A program made the translations under genes and the position numbers. Below are positions 63,101-64,000 of a stretch of DNA of 64,000 nt, one piece after another. The stretch comes from Strongylocentrotus purpuratus (Eukaryota; Echinodermata; Echinoidea; Camarodonta; Strongylocentrotidae), in assembly GCF_000002235.5 (NCBI RefSeq), contig NW_022145611.1, positions 19,838,114 through 19,902,113 on the forward strand, written 5' to 3'. Each line of letters starts with the position of its first letter. Within the stretch, counting starts at the first letter, position 1. The notes under the pieces were generated by a model, which saw only the letters and a list, made by a program, of their open reading frames with translations, did no database searches and was not told where the DNA came from.

Positions 63101-64000
63101 TCTTTTCATCTCAGGAAGATGTCTGTGACCTCTATTCATCCAAAATATGGTATTGTAGATGATTTCATGAAATTTAGAAAAAAGGCACTTTTTGAGAAAA
63201 AAGGCAAGGGGTTAACCCCTCATTTTTGCCAAAATATGAACATTTTCAAAAAGACCTCTTTTCATCTCAGGAAGATGTCTGTGACCTCTATTCATCCAAA
63301 ATATGGTATTGTAGATGATTTCATGAAATTTTGAAAAAAGGCACTTTTTGAGAAAAAAGGCAAGGGGTTAACCCCTCATTTTTGCCAAAATATGAACATT
63401 TTCAAAAAGACCTCTTTTCATCTCAGGAAGATGTCTGTGACCTCTATTCATCCAAAATATGGTATTGTAGATGATTTCATGAAATTTTCAAAAAAGGCAC
63501 TTTTTGAGAAAAAAGGCAAGGGGTTAACCCCTCATTTTTGCCAAAATATGAACATTTTCAAAAAGACCTCTTTTCATCTCAGGAAGATGTCTGTGACCTC
63601 TATTCATCCAAAATATGGTATTGTAGATGATTTCATGAAATTTTCAAAAAAGGCACTTTTTGAGAAAAAAGGCAAGGGGTTAACCCCTCATTTTTGCCAA
63701 AATATGAACATTTTCAAAAAGACCTCTTTTCATCTCAGGAAGATGTCTGTGACCTCTATTCATCCAAAATATGGTATTGTAGATGATTTCATGAAATTTT
63801 CAAAAAAGGCACTTTTTGAGAAAAAAGGCAAGGGGTTAACCCCTCATTTTTGCCAAAATATGAACATTTTCAAAAAGACCTCTTTTCATCTCAGGAAGAT
63901 GTCTGTGACCTCTATTCATCCAAAATATGGTATTGTAGATGATTTCATGAAATTTTGAAAAAAGCCACTTTTTGAGAAAAAAGGCAAGGGGTTAACCCCT

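Larger units (their letters stand above)
28755..64000 (+). repeat. Satellite array B, 156-bp monomer
   Basis: About 225 head-to-tail monomers run unbroken to the window end, all in one orientation. The standard unit is 156 bp (landmark starts at 50627, 51251, 58152 and 58464 differ by multiples of 156). Its order is GGCAAGGGGTTAACCCCTCA, TTTTTGCCAAAATATGAACA, TTTTCAAAAAGACCTC, TTTTCATCTCAGGAAGATG, TCTGTGACCTCTATTCATCC, AAAATATGGTATTGTAGATG, ATTTCATGAAATTTT and a variable A-rich stretch with CACTTTTTGAG. Three subtypes differ just after ATGAAATTT: TCAAAAAAGGCAC, TGAAAAAAGCCAC/GGCAC and AGAAAAAGGGCAC. Recurrent length variants are 137 bp and 186 bp. Because 156 is a multiple of 3, one forward frame stays open for up to 292 codons, but it is closed wherever the TGA subtype occurs and shifted by 137-bp units. 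I do not call it a gene. It fills the GALNT intron after the WGGEN exon. The right end lies outside the window. Confidence 0.98.

Noticed and set aside
28755-64000. CRISPR array or other spacer-repeat system
   Set aside because: There are no unique spacers between repeats. Monomers are contiguous and the context is a eukaryotic intron.
28755-64000. Telomeric or interstitial telomere repeat because of TTAACCCC
   Set aside because: The motif occurs once per 156 bp as part of a palindrome and is not a tandem TTAGGG/CCCTAA run.

Overview
The window is eukaryotic, AT-rich and very gene-poor. It lies inside one intron-rich gene on the + strand that encodes a polypeptide N-acetylgalactosaminyltransferase (GALNT; GalNAc-T2/14/16 clade, closest by eye to GALNT14/16). 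Four coding exons can be read: 6293-6380, 10939-11026, 26110-26194 and 28325-28428. The 5' exons (cytosolic tail, membrane anchor, DxH metal site) must lie before position 1, and the rest of the catalytic domain and the lectin domain beyond 64000. The metazoan gene structure, the mix of short inverted-repeat DNA elements and recurrent motifs such as TAGGCCTA and TACCGGTA suggest a marine invertebrate deuterostome, perhaps an echinoderm. The species assignment is a guess.

Layout: 1-5475 is satellite array A (about 175-bp monomer, about 31 copies, left end outside the window). 5476-5975 is exactly 500 N, a scaffold gap. 5976-28754 is mostly single-copy intron carrying the four exons, several MITE or foldback elements, small tandem duplications and simple repeats. 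28755-64000 is satellite array B (156-bp monomer, roughly 225 copies, right end outside the window), which fills the intron after the last visible exon and makes that intron longer than 35.5 kb.

Two points stand out. First, the exons at 6293-6380 and 10939-11026 are duplicates. Both are exactly 88 nt, both start in phase 0 and end in phase 1, and both encode the same stretch of the catalytic domain with 14 of 29 residues identical. By phase, only one of them can be used per mRNA, so they look like mutually exclusive alternative exons that swap part of the acceptor-peptide groove. Second, satellites A and B, 23 kb apart and both apparently intronic in the same gene, are in the same orientation and share a core of roughly 90 bp. 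They therefore look like two amplifications of one ancestral sequence. Array B also shows higher-order structure, three monomer subtypes, recurrent 137-bp and 186-bp variants explained by short direct repeats, a 14-bp perfect palindrome and a good 3' splice-site-like sequence in every monomer.

No tRNA, rRNA, CRISPR array, intact transposase or retroviral element was recognised. The many open frames inside the two arrays are by-products of the repeats.
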